Shown: positions 14,493-22,061 of the stretch, piece by piece | Layout: each line of letters opens with the position of its first letter | How positions within the stretch are numbered: the first letter of the stretch is position 1 | Assembly: GCA_964613675.1 (NCBI GenBank) | Contig: CAZTIH010000010.1 | Coordinates: 1 to 35,261, forward strand | DNA: 35,261 bases | Origin: DAIUCA01 sp964613675 | Lineage (GTDB): Bacteria; Pseudomonadota; Gammaproteobacteria; Competibacterales; Competibacteraceae | Reading direction: 5' to 3' | Program-made: the position numbers and the translations under genes | Notes under the pieces: generated by a model | Told to the model about the DNA's origin: nothing | The model's input: the letters and a program-made list of their open reading frames with translations, nothing else | Database searches by the model: none

Positions 14493-15500
14493 TTACGCCT
14501 GCATGAGCGCTTCGGCGACATCCAACATACGGTTGGAAAACCCCCATTCGTTGTCGTACCAGGCCAACACCTTTACTAACTGTCCCATGACTTTGGTTTG
14601 TGAAGCGTCGTAAATGCTCGAATGCGGATCGTGATTAAAATCCATCGAAACCAACGGTTCATCGGTGTAAGCCAACACCCCTTTCAATGGCCCGTGGGCG
14701 GCGGCTTTCAAAATGGCATTAATCTCGTCTTTTGAAGTTTCGCGAGCCGCCATGAAGGTCAAATCCACGACCGATACGTTGATAGTCGGCACGCGCATCG
14801 CAAAGCCGTCGAGCTTGCCATTCAATTCTGGCAGCACTAAACCCACCGCCGCCGCCGCGCCTGTTTTCGTGGGGATCATAGACTGCGTGGCCGACCGCGC
14901 CCGTCGCAAATCCTTGTGATAAACGTCGGTGAGCACTTGGTCGTTGGTATAGGCGTGAATGGTGGTCATCAGCCCCGAAATCACGCCAATTTCGTCGTGT
15001 AAAGGCTTCACTAAAGGCGCTAAACAGTTGGTCGTACAGGAGGCGTTGGAAATCACCGTGTGTTCAGACTTCAGAATCGCGTGGTTCACCCCAAACACCA
15101 CCGTTGCATCCACATCTTTTTCGCCCGGCGCCGAAATAATCACCTTTTTCGCCCCCCCTGCGAGATGGGCGGATGCGTTCGCTTTGCTGGTGAACTTGCC
15201 GGTACATTCGAGCACCACATCGACACCACATTCTCCCCACGGAATCATCGCGGGATCCTTTTCGGCAAACACCCGAATGCGATCCCCATTGACGACGAGT
15301 GCATCGGCGTCCACCGCCACCTCGCCCTTAAACCGCCCGTGAACCGTATCGTACTTGGTGAGATGGGCATTAGTGTGGGCATCGCCTAAGTCGTTGATTG
15401 CTTTGATGCACAGGTGCGATTGGCGGTTCGCTTCGTATAGCGCACGGAGAATGTTGCGACCGATCCGTCCGTAACCGTTAATTGCAATGTTTATCGCCAT
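14493..15500 (-). CDS. gap: Glyceraldehyde-3-phosphate dehydrogenase, type I
   Basis: 335 residues with NAD(P)-binding GYGRIGRN at the start, INDLGDAHTNAHLTKYD, the catalytic cysteine in SNASCTTNCLAP, THAYTNDQ and the ending WYDNEWGFSNRMLDVAE. It interconverts glyceraldehyde-3-phosphate and 1,3-bisphosphoglycerate. The aspartate in AIND is at the position usually linked with NAD preference; this was not modelled. It lies between tkt (51 bases upstream) and pgk. Confidence 0.98.
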   Translation of the reverse strand: MAINIAINGYGRIGRNILRALYEANRQSHLCIKAINDLGDAHTNAHLTKYDTVHGRFKGEVAVDADALVVNGDRIRVFAEKDPAMIPWGECGVDVVLECTGKFTSKANASAHLAGGAKKVIISAPGEKDVDATVVFGVNHAILKSEHTVISNASCTTNCLAPLVKPLHDEIGVISGLMTTIHAYTNDQVLTDVYHKDLRRARSATQSMIPTKTGAAAAVGLVLPELNGKLDGFAMRVPTINVSVVDLTFMAARETSKDEINAILKAAAHGPLKGVLAYTDEPLVSMDFNHDPHSSIYDASQTKVMGQLVKVLAWYDNEWGFSNRMLDVAEALMQA

Positions 15501-15550
15501 GTGATGTCCCCCTGGGTTAGTCGAAAGATTTATGAAGATAGGACATCAAA

Positions 15551-17548
15551 TTAGAATTGTTTTTCCATCGCTTGTGCGACGGCATCAGAAGTCAAGCCAA
15601 AATGGATCATAAGTTCGCCACCGGGTGCCGATGCGCCAAACCGATCGATTCCCACGACGCTGCCTTGTAATCCGGCATAAGTGCCCCAGGGTCGCGTCAC
15701 CCCCGCCTCAACCACCACACGGCGCGTCACGGTAGGTGGCAACACCGCATCACGGTAACTCGCCACCTGTTCCTCAAACGCATCGACGCAAGGTAACGAC
15801 ACCACCCGTAGCCGTTTGCCCTGCGCCGCGAGGTGTTGAGCGGCCTGCAACGCTAAACCGACTTCCGATCCGGTAGCGATAAATATCCCCTCCAACGATT
15901 CACCCTCGCCTAATTCCGCGACGATATAACCGCCCTTAGCCGCCCCTTCCAAATGGGTGTCATCGTGAGGCAATGGTGCGAGATTTTGGCGGGTCAGTAC
16001 GAGACAACTCGGGCCGTCATACGCAATCGCCTGTTGCCAAGCCACTAGCGTCTCCAGCGCATCGGCCGGTCGCCATACCCGCAGATGGGGGATCAACCGC
16101 AGGCTCCAAAGGTGCTCGATGGGTTGGTGAGTTGGGCCATCCTCCCCAAGCGCAATCGAGTCGTGGGTCAATACGAATAAGCTACGGCACTTCATCAACG
16201 CACTCAGCCGAATGGCGTTGCGGGCATAGTCGGAAAATACGAGGAATGTCCCCCCATAAGGGATAAATCCTCCGTGTAATGCGAGGGCATTTTGGATAGC
16301 GGCCATCGCAAATTCCCTTACTCCGTACGAAAGATACTGGCCATCCTTCTGTTTGGGCGTCACGACGGGACATCCCTTCCATAGGGTTCCGTTGGATCCA
16401 CTCAAATCTGCTGACCCCCCAAACAGTTCGGGTAAATGGGGACCGATGTGTTCCAGCACCTTCTGCGATGCCACGCGACTCGCTAATTTTGGCGGCGTCG
16501 TTAACCACTGTTGGGCCAGTTGACCGAAAATCGCAGCCAAATCGGGGGGACAATGATCCTGAATCCGACGGCGCAATTCTTCGGCCTGTTCAGGGTACTG
16601 CTCGCGATAGGCCATCATCAGCCGATCCCACTCCTGCTCGCGCTGTATCCCTTGTGTGATGGCGTCCCAAGCGGTGTAAATCGCTTCTGGAATCTCAAAC
16701 GGGGGATACGGCCAGGGCAACTGTTCACGGGTGGCCTCAATTTCAGCGACCCCTAGCGGTGCCCCGTGGGTATCGGCAGTCCCCGCCTTATTGGGTGCGC
16801 CATACCCAATTTTCGTTTTGCAGATAATGAGGGTTGGACGGTGGATATCGGCCTGGGCGTCGTTGAGCGCCTGGTACACTGCCTCGGCATCATGACCGTC
16901 GATAGGGCCAATGACTTGCCACCGATAGGCCATAAAACGATGACGGGTGTCGTCGGCAAACCAGTTTTCGACCGCGCCATCAATCGAAATGCCATTGTCG
17001 TCATACAACACGATGAGTTTGCCCAACCCCAACGTCCCCGCTAACGAACAGGCTTCGTGGCTAATACCTTCCATCAAGCACCCGTCGCCAGCCATGACAT
17101 AAGTGAAGTGGTCGATAACGGGAAAGTTGGGCCGATTGTAACGCGCTGCCAATAGTTGTTCGGCGAGGGCAAATCCCACCCCGTTGGCAATCCCCTGTCC
17201 AAGCGGGCCAGTTGTCGTTTCCACCCCGGGCGTTTCTCCGAATTCAGGATGCCCGGGCGTTTGGCTGTGAAGCTGGCGGAAATTTTTGAGCTGTTCAATG
17301 GGCAGATCGTAGCCGCTCAAATGCAGTAACCCATAAATTAACATCGACGCATGGCCGTTCGAGAGCACCACGCGATCTCGATTAAACCACCGAGGGTTAG
17401 CAGGGCTATGGGATAAAAAGCTGTTCCATAGCACTTCGGCAAAGTCGGCCATTCCCATGGGCGCCCCGGGATGACCCGAGTTAGCGTGTTGGACGGCATC
17501 CATGGCGAGGGCACGGAGGGCATTTGCGCATTCGCGGCGCGTTGGCAT
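15551..17548 (-). CDS. tkt: Transketolase
   Basis: Thiamine-diphosphate enzyme moving two-carbon units in the pentose phosphate or Calvin cycle. 665 residues: NSGHPGAPMGMADFAEVLW, LSNGHASMLIYGLLHL, TPP motif GDGCLMEGISHEACSLAG...LYDDNGISIDG (in parts), pyrimidine domain with FLVFSDYARNAIRLSALM and THDSIALGEDGPTHQPIE, and a C-terminal domain. An AGGAG (17556-17560) precedes the ATG. It leads the tkt-gap-pgk set; the linkage resembles cbb-type sugar-phosphate clusters but no RuBisCO or phosphoribulokinase is here. Confidence 0.98.
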   Translation of the reverse strand: MPTRRECANALRALAMDAVQHANSGHPGAPMGMADFAEVLWNSFLSHSPANPRWFNRDRVVLSNGHASMLIYGLLHLSGYDLPIEQLKNFRQLHSQTPGHPEFGETPGVETTTGPLGQGIANGVGFALAEQLLAARYNRPNFPVIDHFTYVMAGDGCLMEGISHEACSLAGTLGLGKLIVLYDDNGISIDGAVENWFADDTRHRFMAYRWQVIGPIDGHDAEAVYQALNDAQADIHRPTLIICKTKIGYGAPNKAGTADTHGAPLGVAEIEATREQLPWPYPPFEIPEAIYTAWDAITQGIQREQEWDRLMMAYREQYPEQAEELRRRIQDHCPPDLAAIFGQLAQQWLTTPPKLASRVASQKVLEHIGPHLPELFGGSADLSGSNGTLWKGCPVVTPKQKDGQYLSYGVREFAMAAIQNALALHGGFIPYGGTFLVFSDYARNAIRLSALMKCRSLFVLTHDSIALGEDGPTHQPIEHLWSLRLIPHLRVWRPADALETLVAWQQAIAYDGPSCLVLTRQNLAPLPHDDTHLEGAAKGGYIVAELGEGESLEGIFIATGSEVGLALQAAQHLAAQGKRLRVVSLPCVDAFEEQVASYRDAVLPPTVTRRVVVEAGVTRPWGTYAGLQGSVVGIDRFGASAPGGELMIHFGLTSDAVAQAMEKQF

Positions 17549-17597
17549 GAGTAATCTCCTCGGAGAACAGCGGCCCGTTGAGGGCGAAAAGTCGGGG

Positions 17598-17603
17598 ATT
17601 ATA
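17598..17603 (-). promoter_or_regulatory. Candidate -10 box for tkt-gap-pgk
   Basis: On the minus strand a perfect TATAAT lies about 50 bases upstream of the tkt start. No good -35 box is found at 16-18 bases before it, so the assignment is tentative. Confidence 0.35.
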
Positions 17604-17639
17604 GGATGGAATGGGGCAATTTTCTCAGTAGGCGGCCTG

Positions 17640-17710
17640 TCTTCCCACCATCTAGTTCACTGATCGAAGTGTGCGACAAGCCCCGTTCTTTAGGGCGAGG
17701 CGGATGTCAA
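17640..17710 (+). mobile_element. Possible IS200/IS605-type right-end remnant
   Basis: The bases 17681-17710 read CCCCGTTCTTTAGGGCGAGG followed by CGGATGTCAA. From memory this resembles the imperfect hairpin and GGATGTCA tail found at right ends of IS200/IS605 elements, just after tnpB, where the stem is usually perfect (CCCCG with CGGGG). Here one arm has a C-A mismatch and two G-T pairs, so it looks decayed. No tnpA or tnpB is present. The pseudouridine synthase stop codon falls inside the GTCAA tail. A database search is needed to accept this. Confidence 0.35.
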
Positions 17711-18441
17711 CCGATGAGCTGTTGTTGTTCAGCAACCGTCAGAAATCGGTATTGCCCTTTTGCCAAGTTGCCGAGCACAAGGTCACCGATTTGGGTACGA
17801 ATTAACCGCTCTGTCGTCAAGCCTACTGCGCTCAACATTCGACGAATATGGCGGTTTTTCCCTTCATCGAGCGTGATTTCTACCCACGCAGTACGTAAAT
17901 TTTGGCGAACTAACCGAATGGCTTTGCACGCAAAAATTTCGCCGTCTACGCTGACGCCCTGTAAACACTGTTGCAATTGTATGGGGGTTGGTGGCGGCAG
18001 GGTTTGCACGCAATACACCTTGTTGCAATGGCGACGCGGATCGAGTAGCTGAGCCGCCCACCGAGAATCGTTGGTGAACAACAATAAGCCTTCACTGGCC
18101 TTGTCGAGACGACCGACCGGCGCAATCCAGGGATGTTGCGATAAAAATGCGTCCCCAAAACACTGATACACCGTGTCGCGGCCCTGTTCATCTTGTCGCG
18201 TCGTGACCAAGCCACGGGGTTTGTTGAGCATGAGATAAAGGCTTTCGGCGATGTCCACCCCTTGACCATCGACGGTTAAACGGGCGTTGGGAGGCACTTC
18301 TCGTTCGGGATGACGCCAAATTTGACCGTTCACCGCAACCCGTCCCGCAACAACCAACGCTTCAGCTTGGCGACGAGAACAGTAACCCGTTTTAGCCAGT
18401 TGACGGGCCAGTTGGCGAGAGGGTCGCGAACAGGCTGTCAT
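17707..18441 (-). CDS. S4-domain pseudouridine synthase, RsuA/RluB/RluF family
   Basis: 244 residues from ATG 18441, two bases after the fliQ stop. An S4 RNA-binding domain (about 8-60, LAKTGYCSRRQAEALV) precedes the catalytic domain with D113 in GRLDKASEGLLLFTND and the KNRHIRRML motif near 205. It isomerises a uridine in rRNA; which site cannot be read from the sequence. A longer frame back to 18513 would overlap fliQ and lacks support. It forms an operon with fliQ and the DUF455 gene. Confidence 0.88.
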   Translation of the reverse strand: MTACSRPSRQLARQLAKTGYCSRRQAEALVVAGRVAVNGQIWRHPEREVPPNARLTVDGQGVDIAESLYLMLNKPRGLVTTRQDEQGRDTVYQCFGDAFLSQHPWIAPVGRLDKASEGLLLFTNDSRWAAQLLDPRRHCNKVYCVQTLPPPTPIQLQQCLQGVSVDGEIFACKAIRLVRQNLRTAWVEITLDEGKNRHIRRMLSAVGLTTERLIRTQIGDLVLGNLAKGQYRFLTVAEQQQLIG

Positions 18442-18443
18442 GG

Positions 18444-18713
18444 CTAACCGATGAGGAGGGGGATTTGCGTAAACAACCGACGCGTAAAATCGACGAGCAA
18501 AGTCAACATCCACGCCCCCGTGAACATGAGAACCAAGGCCATCGCAAGCAGTTTGGGAACAAAACTCAACGTCATTTCGTTGATTTGGCTGGCGGCCTGA
18601 AATAATCCAATGACCACCCCTACCACTAATGCGGTCAACAACAGGGGAGCACTCAACAAAGCAGCGGTTTCAATGGTTTGTTGACCGAGGGTCAAAACGG
18701 TTTCAGGTGTCAT
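18444..18713 (-). CDS. fliQ: Flagellar export apparatus protein FliQ, isolated
   Basis: 89 residues with the FliQ pattern MTPETVLTLGQQTIETA, two membrane segments and QINEMTLSFVPKLLAM, which marks FliQ rather than its type III secretion homologue SctS. FliQ works with FliP and FliR in the export gate. Neither is nearby: the gene lies between a DUF455 gene (ATGA overlap at 18710-18713) and a pseudouridine synthase. Either the flagellar genes are scattered in this genome or this is a leftover. Confidence 0.92.
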   Translation of the reverse strand: MTPETVLTLGQQTIETAALLSAPLLLTALVVGVVIGLFQAASQINEMTLSFVPKLLAMALVLMFTGAWMLTLLVDFTRRLFTQIPLLIG

Positions 18714-19525
18714 GACGACGGTTCTGGAAGAGACATGGCGAGTAATGCACTGAGCTCCTCGGTAGTGAAACCACTTTGTAGCCGAGCGGCTTCGTTGAGC
18801 GGGGGACGCACCTGCATACGGTATTCTCGGAGTAATCGTCGGAAAGTACTAAACGGTTCACATTGACGCTGGGCACAAAGGTAATGAAACCAACGCGATC
18901 CAATAGCGACATGCCCAATTTCTTCTCGCAAAATAATGTTGAGCACCGCAACCGTTTCCAGATCGCCGACCTTTTCCAACCGCGCAATCATCCCTGGCGT
19001 TACATCCAATCCCCGCGCCTCCAACACTCGGGGCACTAACGCCATTCGCACGAGAACATCATGAGCGGTCTTTTCGGCTGCCTCCCACAAGCCGTTGTGG
19101 GCGGGCAAATCGCCGTAATCTGCCCCTAAATCCTGCAATCGTTGGCGGAGCATTTCAAAATGGCGCATTTCTTCTAACGCAACTTGTAACCAATCTTGGT
19201 AAAAGGTGCGCGGCATTCCACCAAAGCGATACACCGCGTCCAACGCAAGATGAATGGCATTAAATTCGATGTGCGCGATGGCGTGTAGTAGTCCCACACG
19301 ACCTTTTAGTGTATTGAGATTGCGTTGGGGAACCTGTGCAGGTGGCAATAATCGCAACGCTGGTGGGTAGCCAGGTGAATGTACTGGTGGGCAAAAATCT
19401 GCCGTTGGCGGTGTCAATCCCTCGCGGAGCTGCCACAATCGCCTTACGGCTTCCCCTTTCGCTGCGATGTCTCTGAGGGTCAATGTCGTCGTTAACTCAC
19501 TTGTTAAATCCATATGGATCGTCAC
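18710..19525 (-). CDS. DUF455 family ferritin-like protein
   Basis: 271 residues from GTG 19525 (ATG 19513 gives 267). It matches COG2833/DUF455: a four-helix ferritin-like fold with possible metal ligands in AHIEFNAIHLALDAV, ALEEMRHFEML and ILREEIGHVAIG, where Glu and His recur at the expected spacing. The family is thought to hold a di-metal centre but its reaction is not established. Its stop overlaps the fliQ start (ATGA), so translation is coupled. It is divergent from the pil-chp cluster. Confidence 0.85.
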   Translation of the reverse strand: MTIHMDLTSELTTTLTLRDIAAKGEAVRRLWQLREGLTPPTADFCPPVHSPGYPPALRLLPPAQVPQRNLNTLKGRVGLLHAIAHIEFNAIHLALDAVYRFGGMPRTFYQDWLQVALEEMRHFEMLRQRLQDLGADYGDLPAHNGLWEAAEKTAHDVLVRMALVPRVLEARGLDVTPGMIARLEKVGDLETVAVLNIILREEIGHVAIGSRWFHYLCAQRQCEPFSTFRRLLREYRMQVRPPLNEAARLQSGFTTEELSALLAMSLPEPSS

Positions 19526-19569
19526 TTGTTCTCAAAATTAAGATTGCTTTGTGGGATGGGGGAAAGCCC

Positions 19570-19575
19570 TATACT
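19570..19575 (+). promoter_or_regulatory. Candidate -10 box for the pil-chp operon
   Basis: TATACT about 100 bases before pilG in the 149-base divergent gap. The best -35-like hexamer (TTGCTT) is 20 bases upstream, which is too far, so support is weak. Nothing else clear is seen in 19526-19674. Confidence 0.3.
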
Positions 19576-19674
19576 GATGACTGTTCCGAAATTGCATAGG
19601 CGTTTATGGTTCATTGGCATGATTTTTTCGGCTCCTATTTTGTCTTTCGGCCTCCCAACAGCGAGTAACTGTCG

Positions 19675-20511
19675 ATGAGCGAGAAAAAAATCTTTGCAGT
19701 GGTGTCTGTGGGGATTCCTGACCCCGAACAACGGGCACTCAAAAACATTTTCAAGTTATCGCAACATCGGCCCCGCACTTACGAGTTGCGCGACATTGCC
19801 CCAAGCACTGAAGCAGATGTGCTGTTGGTCGATGCAGATAACCCGGCGGCGATTGCATCCTGGCGCACCTTTCGGGGGCAACACCGCGACCATGCGGCGA
19901 TCCCTTATGTCATGGTGAGTAAAGACACGCCCGATGCAAAACATCGCTACTCCGTTCACCGACCTTTTGTCGCGACGCGGGTACTCACCGTGTTGGACAA
20001 ACTGGCGATTCAGGAACTCGATGGCGGCAGCAAACGCCTCATTAGCGATGCCGACAGTGCCGTCGTCGATGAACACGAGATCGCCGCGCTGCACGAGAAA
20101 GCCCAATCCGTCATCAGTACGGCTAACGCGGCATCAACCAAGATGTTTCGGGCACTGGTAATTGATGACAGTCCCTCTGTGCGCAAGCAAATCTCTTTAG
20201 AACTCAGTCTCTTGTCCATCGGCGCTGAGTTTGCGGAAACGGGTGAAGAAGCCTTGGTACGTGTTGAGCAGTCAACTTATGACCTCATTTTCTTAGATGT
20301 CATGCTGCCGGGGGTAGATGGATACAAAGTGTGTAAATCCATCAAGCGCAACAAACTCGCTAAAGACACGCCCGTCATCATGTTGACGGGTAAATCGGGC
20401 ACTTTTGACCGTATTCGAGGAACCATGGCGGGTTGCGACACCTATCTCACAAAACCCGTCGATCAAGAAGCATTTCGCAAAGCCGTCAAAAAATATCTGG
20501 GCCATGCCTAA
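19675..20511 (+). CDS. pilG: PilG-type response regulator with extra N-terminal pseudo-receiver
   Basis: 278 residues. The C-terminal receiver (about 158-278) has acidic pair D164/D165 (ALVIDDSPSVRK), phospho-acceptor D208 (LIFLDVMLPGVDGYKVC) and the TKP lysine, and resembles PilG of the type IV pilus Chp system, which drives pilus extension signalling. The first 125 residues look like a second, degenerate receiver: the acidic pair is absent (VVSVGIPD), yet VLLVDADN, YVMVSKD and HRPF fit strands 3 to 5. Pseudomonas PilG is a single domain of about 135 residues. The TA of the stop is followed by pilH after 36 bases. Confidence 0.85.
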   Translation: MSEKKIFAVVSVGIPDPEQRALKNIFKLSQHRPRTYELRDIAPSTEADVLLVDADNPAAIASWRTFRGQHRDHAAIPYVMVSKDTPDAKHRYSVHRPFVATRVLTVLDKLAIQELDGGSKRLISDADSAVVDEHEIAALHEKAQSVISTANAASTKMFRALVIDDSPSVRKQISLELSLLSIGAEFAETGEEALVRVEQSTYDLIFLDVMLPGVDGYKVCKSIKRNKLAKDTPVIMLTGKSGTFDRIRGTMAGCDTYLTKPVDQEAFRKAVKKYLGHA

Positions 20512-20547
20512 ATCCTAACCTTACAACCCCTTACGAGGACATTCTTT

Positions 20548-20913
20548 ATGCCCATTGAAAAAGTTTTAGTTGTGGACGACTCGCCCGCAGAACTGACCAA
20601 TATCAAAAATATTTTGATCGAGGCAGGTTGCCAGGTCACCAGCGCCACTAACGGCAAAGATGCCTGCGAAAAAGCCAAGGAAGTCCATCCCGATCTCATT
20701 TTTATGGACATCGTGATGCCGGATATGGATGGCTACCAAGCCTGTCGTTTACTGGCGAGCGATCCGTCAACCAAAGATATCCCCGTGGTATTCGTCTCCA
20801 GCAAAAGTCAAAAAGCCGATGTGCTGTGGGCCAAAATGCAGGGAGGCAAGGCGTATGTCACCAAGCCCTACCAGCCCGACGCCATCATCGACCAACTCAA
20901 GGCTTTTGGTTAA
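20548..20913 (+). CDS. pilH: Response regulator PilH
   Basis: 121 residues, one CheY-like receiver: D10/D11 (VLVVDDSPAEL), phospho-site D54 (LIFMDIVMPDMDGYQAC), and K106 in YVTKPY. In the Pil-Chp pathway PilH counterbalances PilG, affecting pilus retraction and phosphate flow from ChpA. A TTACGAGGA ribosome site precedes its ATG. pilI begins six bases after its stop. Confidence 0.93.
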   Translation: MPIEKVLVVDDSPAELTNIKNILIEAGCQVTSATNGKDACEKAKEVHPDLIFMDIVMPDMDGYQACRLLASDPSTKDIPVVFVSSKSQKADVLWAKMQGGKAYVTKPYQPDAIIDQLKAFG

Positions 20914-20919
20914 CGCTTT

Positions 20920-21435
20920 ATGCAGCGCCTAACGCCAACCGCGGCCTTACGACGCTTTGCGCCACAGGTTGCCATAACATTGGGGGCAGCGCCGTTAGCG
21001 CAGTTGCGTTACGGATTTTCCTTGGGTTCCCTCAATCTGCTGATCGACGCCGATACCGTGAGTGAGATCATCGAACCGGGGCAAATCTATCCCCTACCTC
21101 ATGCCGCGAACTGGCTCGTGGGGTTATTCAACTTACGGGGCACCATTTTACCGCTCCTCGACCTCTACAATACCGTTCAGCAACCGCGTCCCCGTCGTCC
21201 GCGAACTCTGGTAATGGAGCGTGGAGAGCAGGCGGTGGGAATTTATGTGGATGATTTCCCTGTCGCGGTGAAACTGCAAAAAGCGCTCGAAAGTTTCCCC
21301 CCCCTTCCCGACCTTTTGAAATCGTCGGTTCGCCAAGCGCTACTCGATGAAAATGGCAAAGTTTGGTTAGAGTTCTCACACCGACGCTATTTTCGCGATC
21401 TCCAAGACATCACATCGGTTCATTCTTCTGCTTGA
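20920..21435 (+). CDS. pilI: CheW-like adaptor PilI
   Basis: 171 residues with a CheW fold: LGSLNLLIDADTVSEIIEP, PLPHAANWLVGLFNLRGTILPLLDL, then VMERGEQAVGIYVDDF. It links the receptor PilJ to the kinase ChpA at the membrane. The first 30 residues are a short variable leader. Its stop TGA shares a base with the next start (TGATG at 21433-21437). Confidence 0.92.
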   Translation: MQRLTPTAALRRFAPQVAITLGAAPLAQLRYGFSLGSLNLLIDADTVSEIIEPGQIYPLPHAANWLVGLFNLRGTILPLLDLYNTVQQPRPRRPRTLVMERGEQAVGIYVDDFPVAVKLQKALESFPPLPDLLKSSVRQALLDENGKVWLEFSHRRYFRDLQDITSVHSSA

Positions 21436-22061
21436 TGAGGTTACGCCCCTTGTTTCACACGACTTCCCTCGCTTCTCGGTCTCTTTTCCCACTTATCGGG
21501 TTACTGGCTGGGCTGTGGATGACCCCGAGTTCAGCGCAATCCCCGACCCAAGATACCGCATTACATACCCGTCTCACGCCCAAAGTCGCCGTCGTTGAAA
21601 CCTTAGGGTTCACACCTAGCTTAGTTGCAGCAATTAACGAACAGGCTGCTCAAGATATTTCCAATGAACTCCTTCAACAGCGGGAAACGGCTTGGGTGAA
21701 CAGTGGGGCATTTGATCCCTTTAAGCGCAGCCTCCAAATCAACCCCGCTGCCCGCTTATTACGGCGCTTCCTTGACGCAAATGATGCCTACGTTCATGCC
21801 GTGCTCATCGACCATCGAGGTGCGCTGGTCGCTGCGGTTCCAAGCTCGCCCAACTATGATTTTTCCAACGATCTCCCTTGGCAACAGGCCTTCAGAGAAG
21901 GCGTTGGTAACAATTTTATAGGGACTTTTACAGCAGCAGACGGCGTATCTACCGGTGAAGCTGTCATCGCTGTCCCCGTACGCGACCGCAACCGCGATAA
22001 TCAAACCATTGGCGTATTGATGATGCGCATCAGCGAAAACTATTTGCGAGGCAGTCTATGA
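21435..22061 (+). CDS. Exported single-Cache (PDC-like) sensor protein
   Basis: 208 residues starting at ATG 21435, overlapping the pilI stop by one base and the pilJ start by four (ATGA at 22058-22061). A signal peptide covers about 1-34 (LIGLLAGLWMTPSSA then Q); no other membrane segment is seen. The second half has Cache features: AYVHAVLIDHRGALVAAVPS, YDFSNDLPWQQAFREG, GEAVIAVPVRD and TIGVLMMRIS. Cache domains bind small ligands outside the membrane. The position between pilI and pilJ suggests a soluble ligand-binding partner of PilJ. I know no counterpart in the Pseudomonas pilGHIJK-chpABC order. Confidence 0.8.
   Translation: MRLRPLFHTTSLASRSLFPLIGLLAGLWMTPSSAQSPTQDTALHTRLTPKVAVVETLGFTPSLVAAINEQAAQDISNELLQQRETAWVNSGAFDPFKRSLQINPAARLLRRFLDANDAYVHAVLIDHRGALVAAVPSSPNYDFSNDLPWQQAFREGVGNNFIGTFTAADGVSTGEAVIAVPVRDRNRDNQTIGVLMMRISENYLRGSL

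Noticed and set aside
17606..18052. 148-codon plus-strand frame covering the IS-like hairpin and part of the pseudouridine synthase
   Set aside because: Most of it is antisense to the conserved synthase. The first 35 codons could be a TnpB C-terminal relic, but no family motif such as the zinc-finger cysteines is present.
18442..18513. N-terminal extension of the pseudouridine synthase to 18513
   Set aside because: It would overlap fliQ by 70 bases; the S4 domain begins right after ATG 18441 and the spacing to the fliQ stop is ideal there.
19600..19640. Sigma54-type promoter (TGGCATG near 19615) before pilG
   Set aside because: The -24-like part is followed by TTTTTTC and lacks a clear TTGC element at the required spacing.
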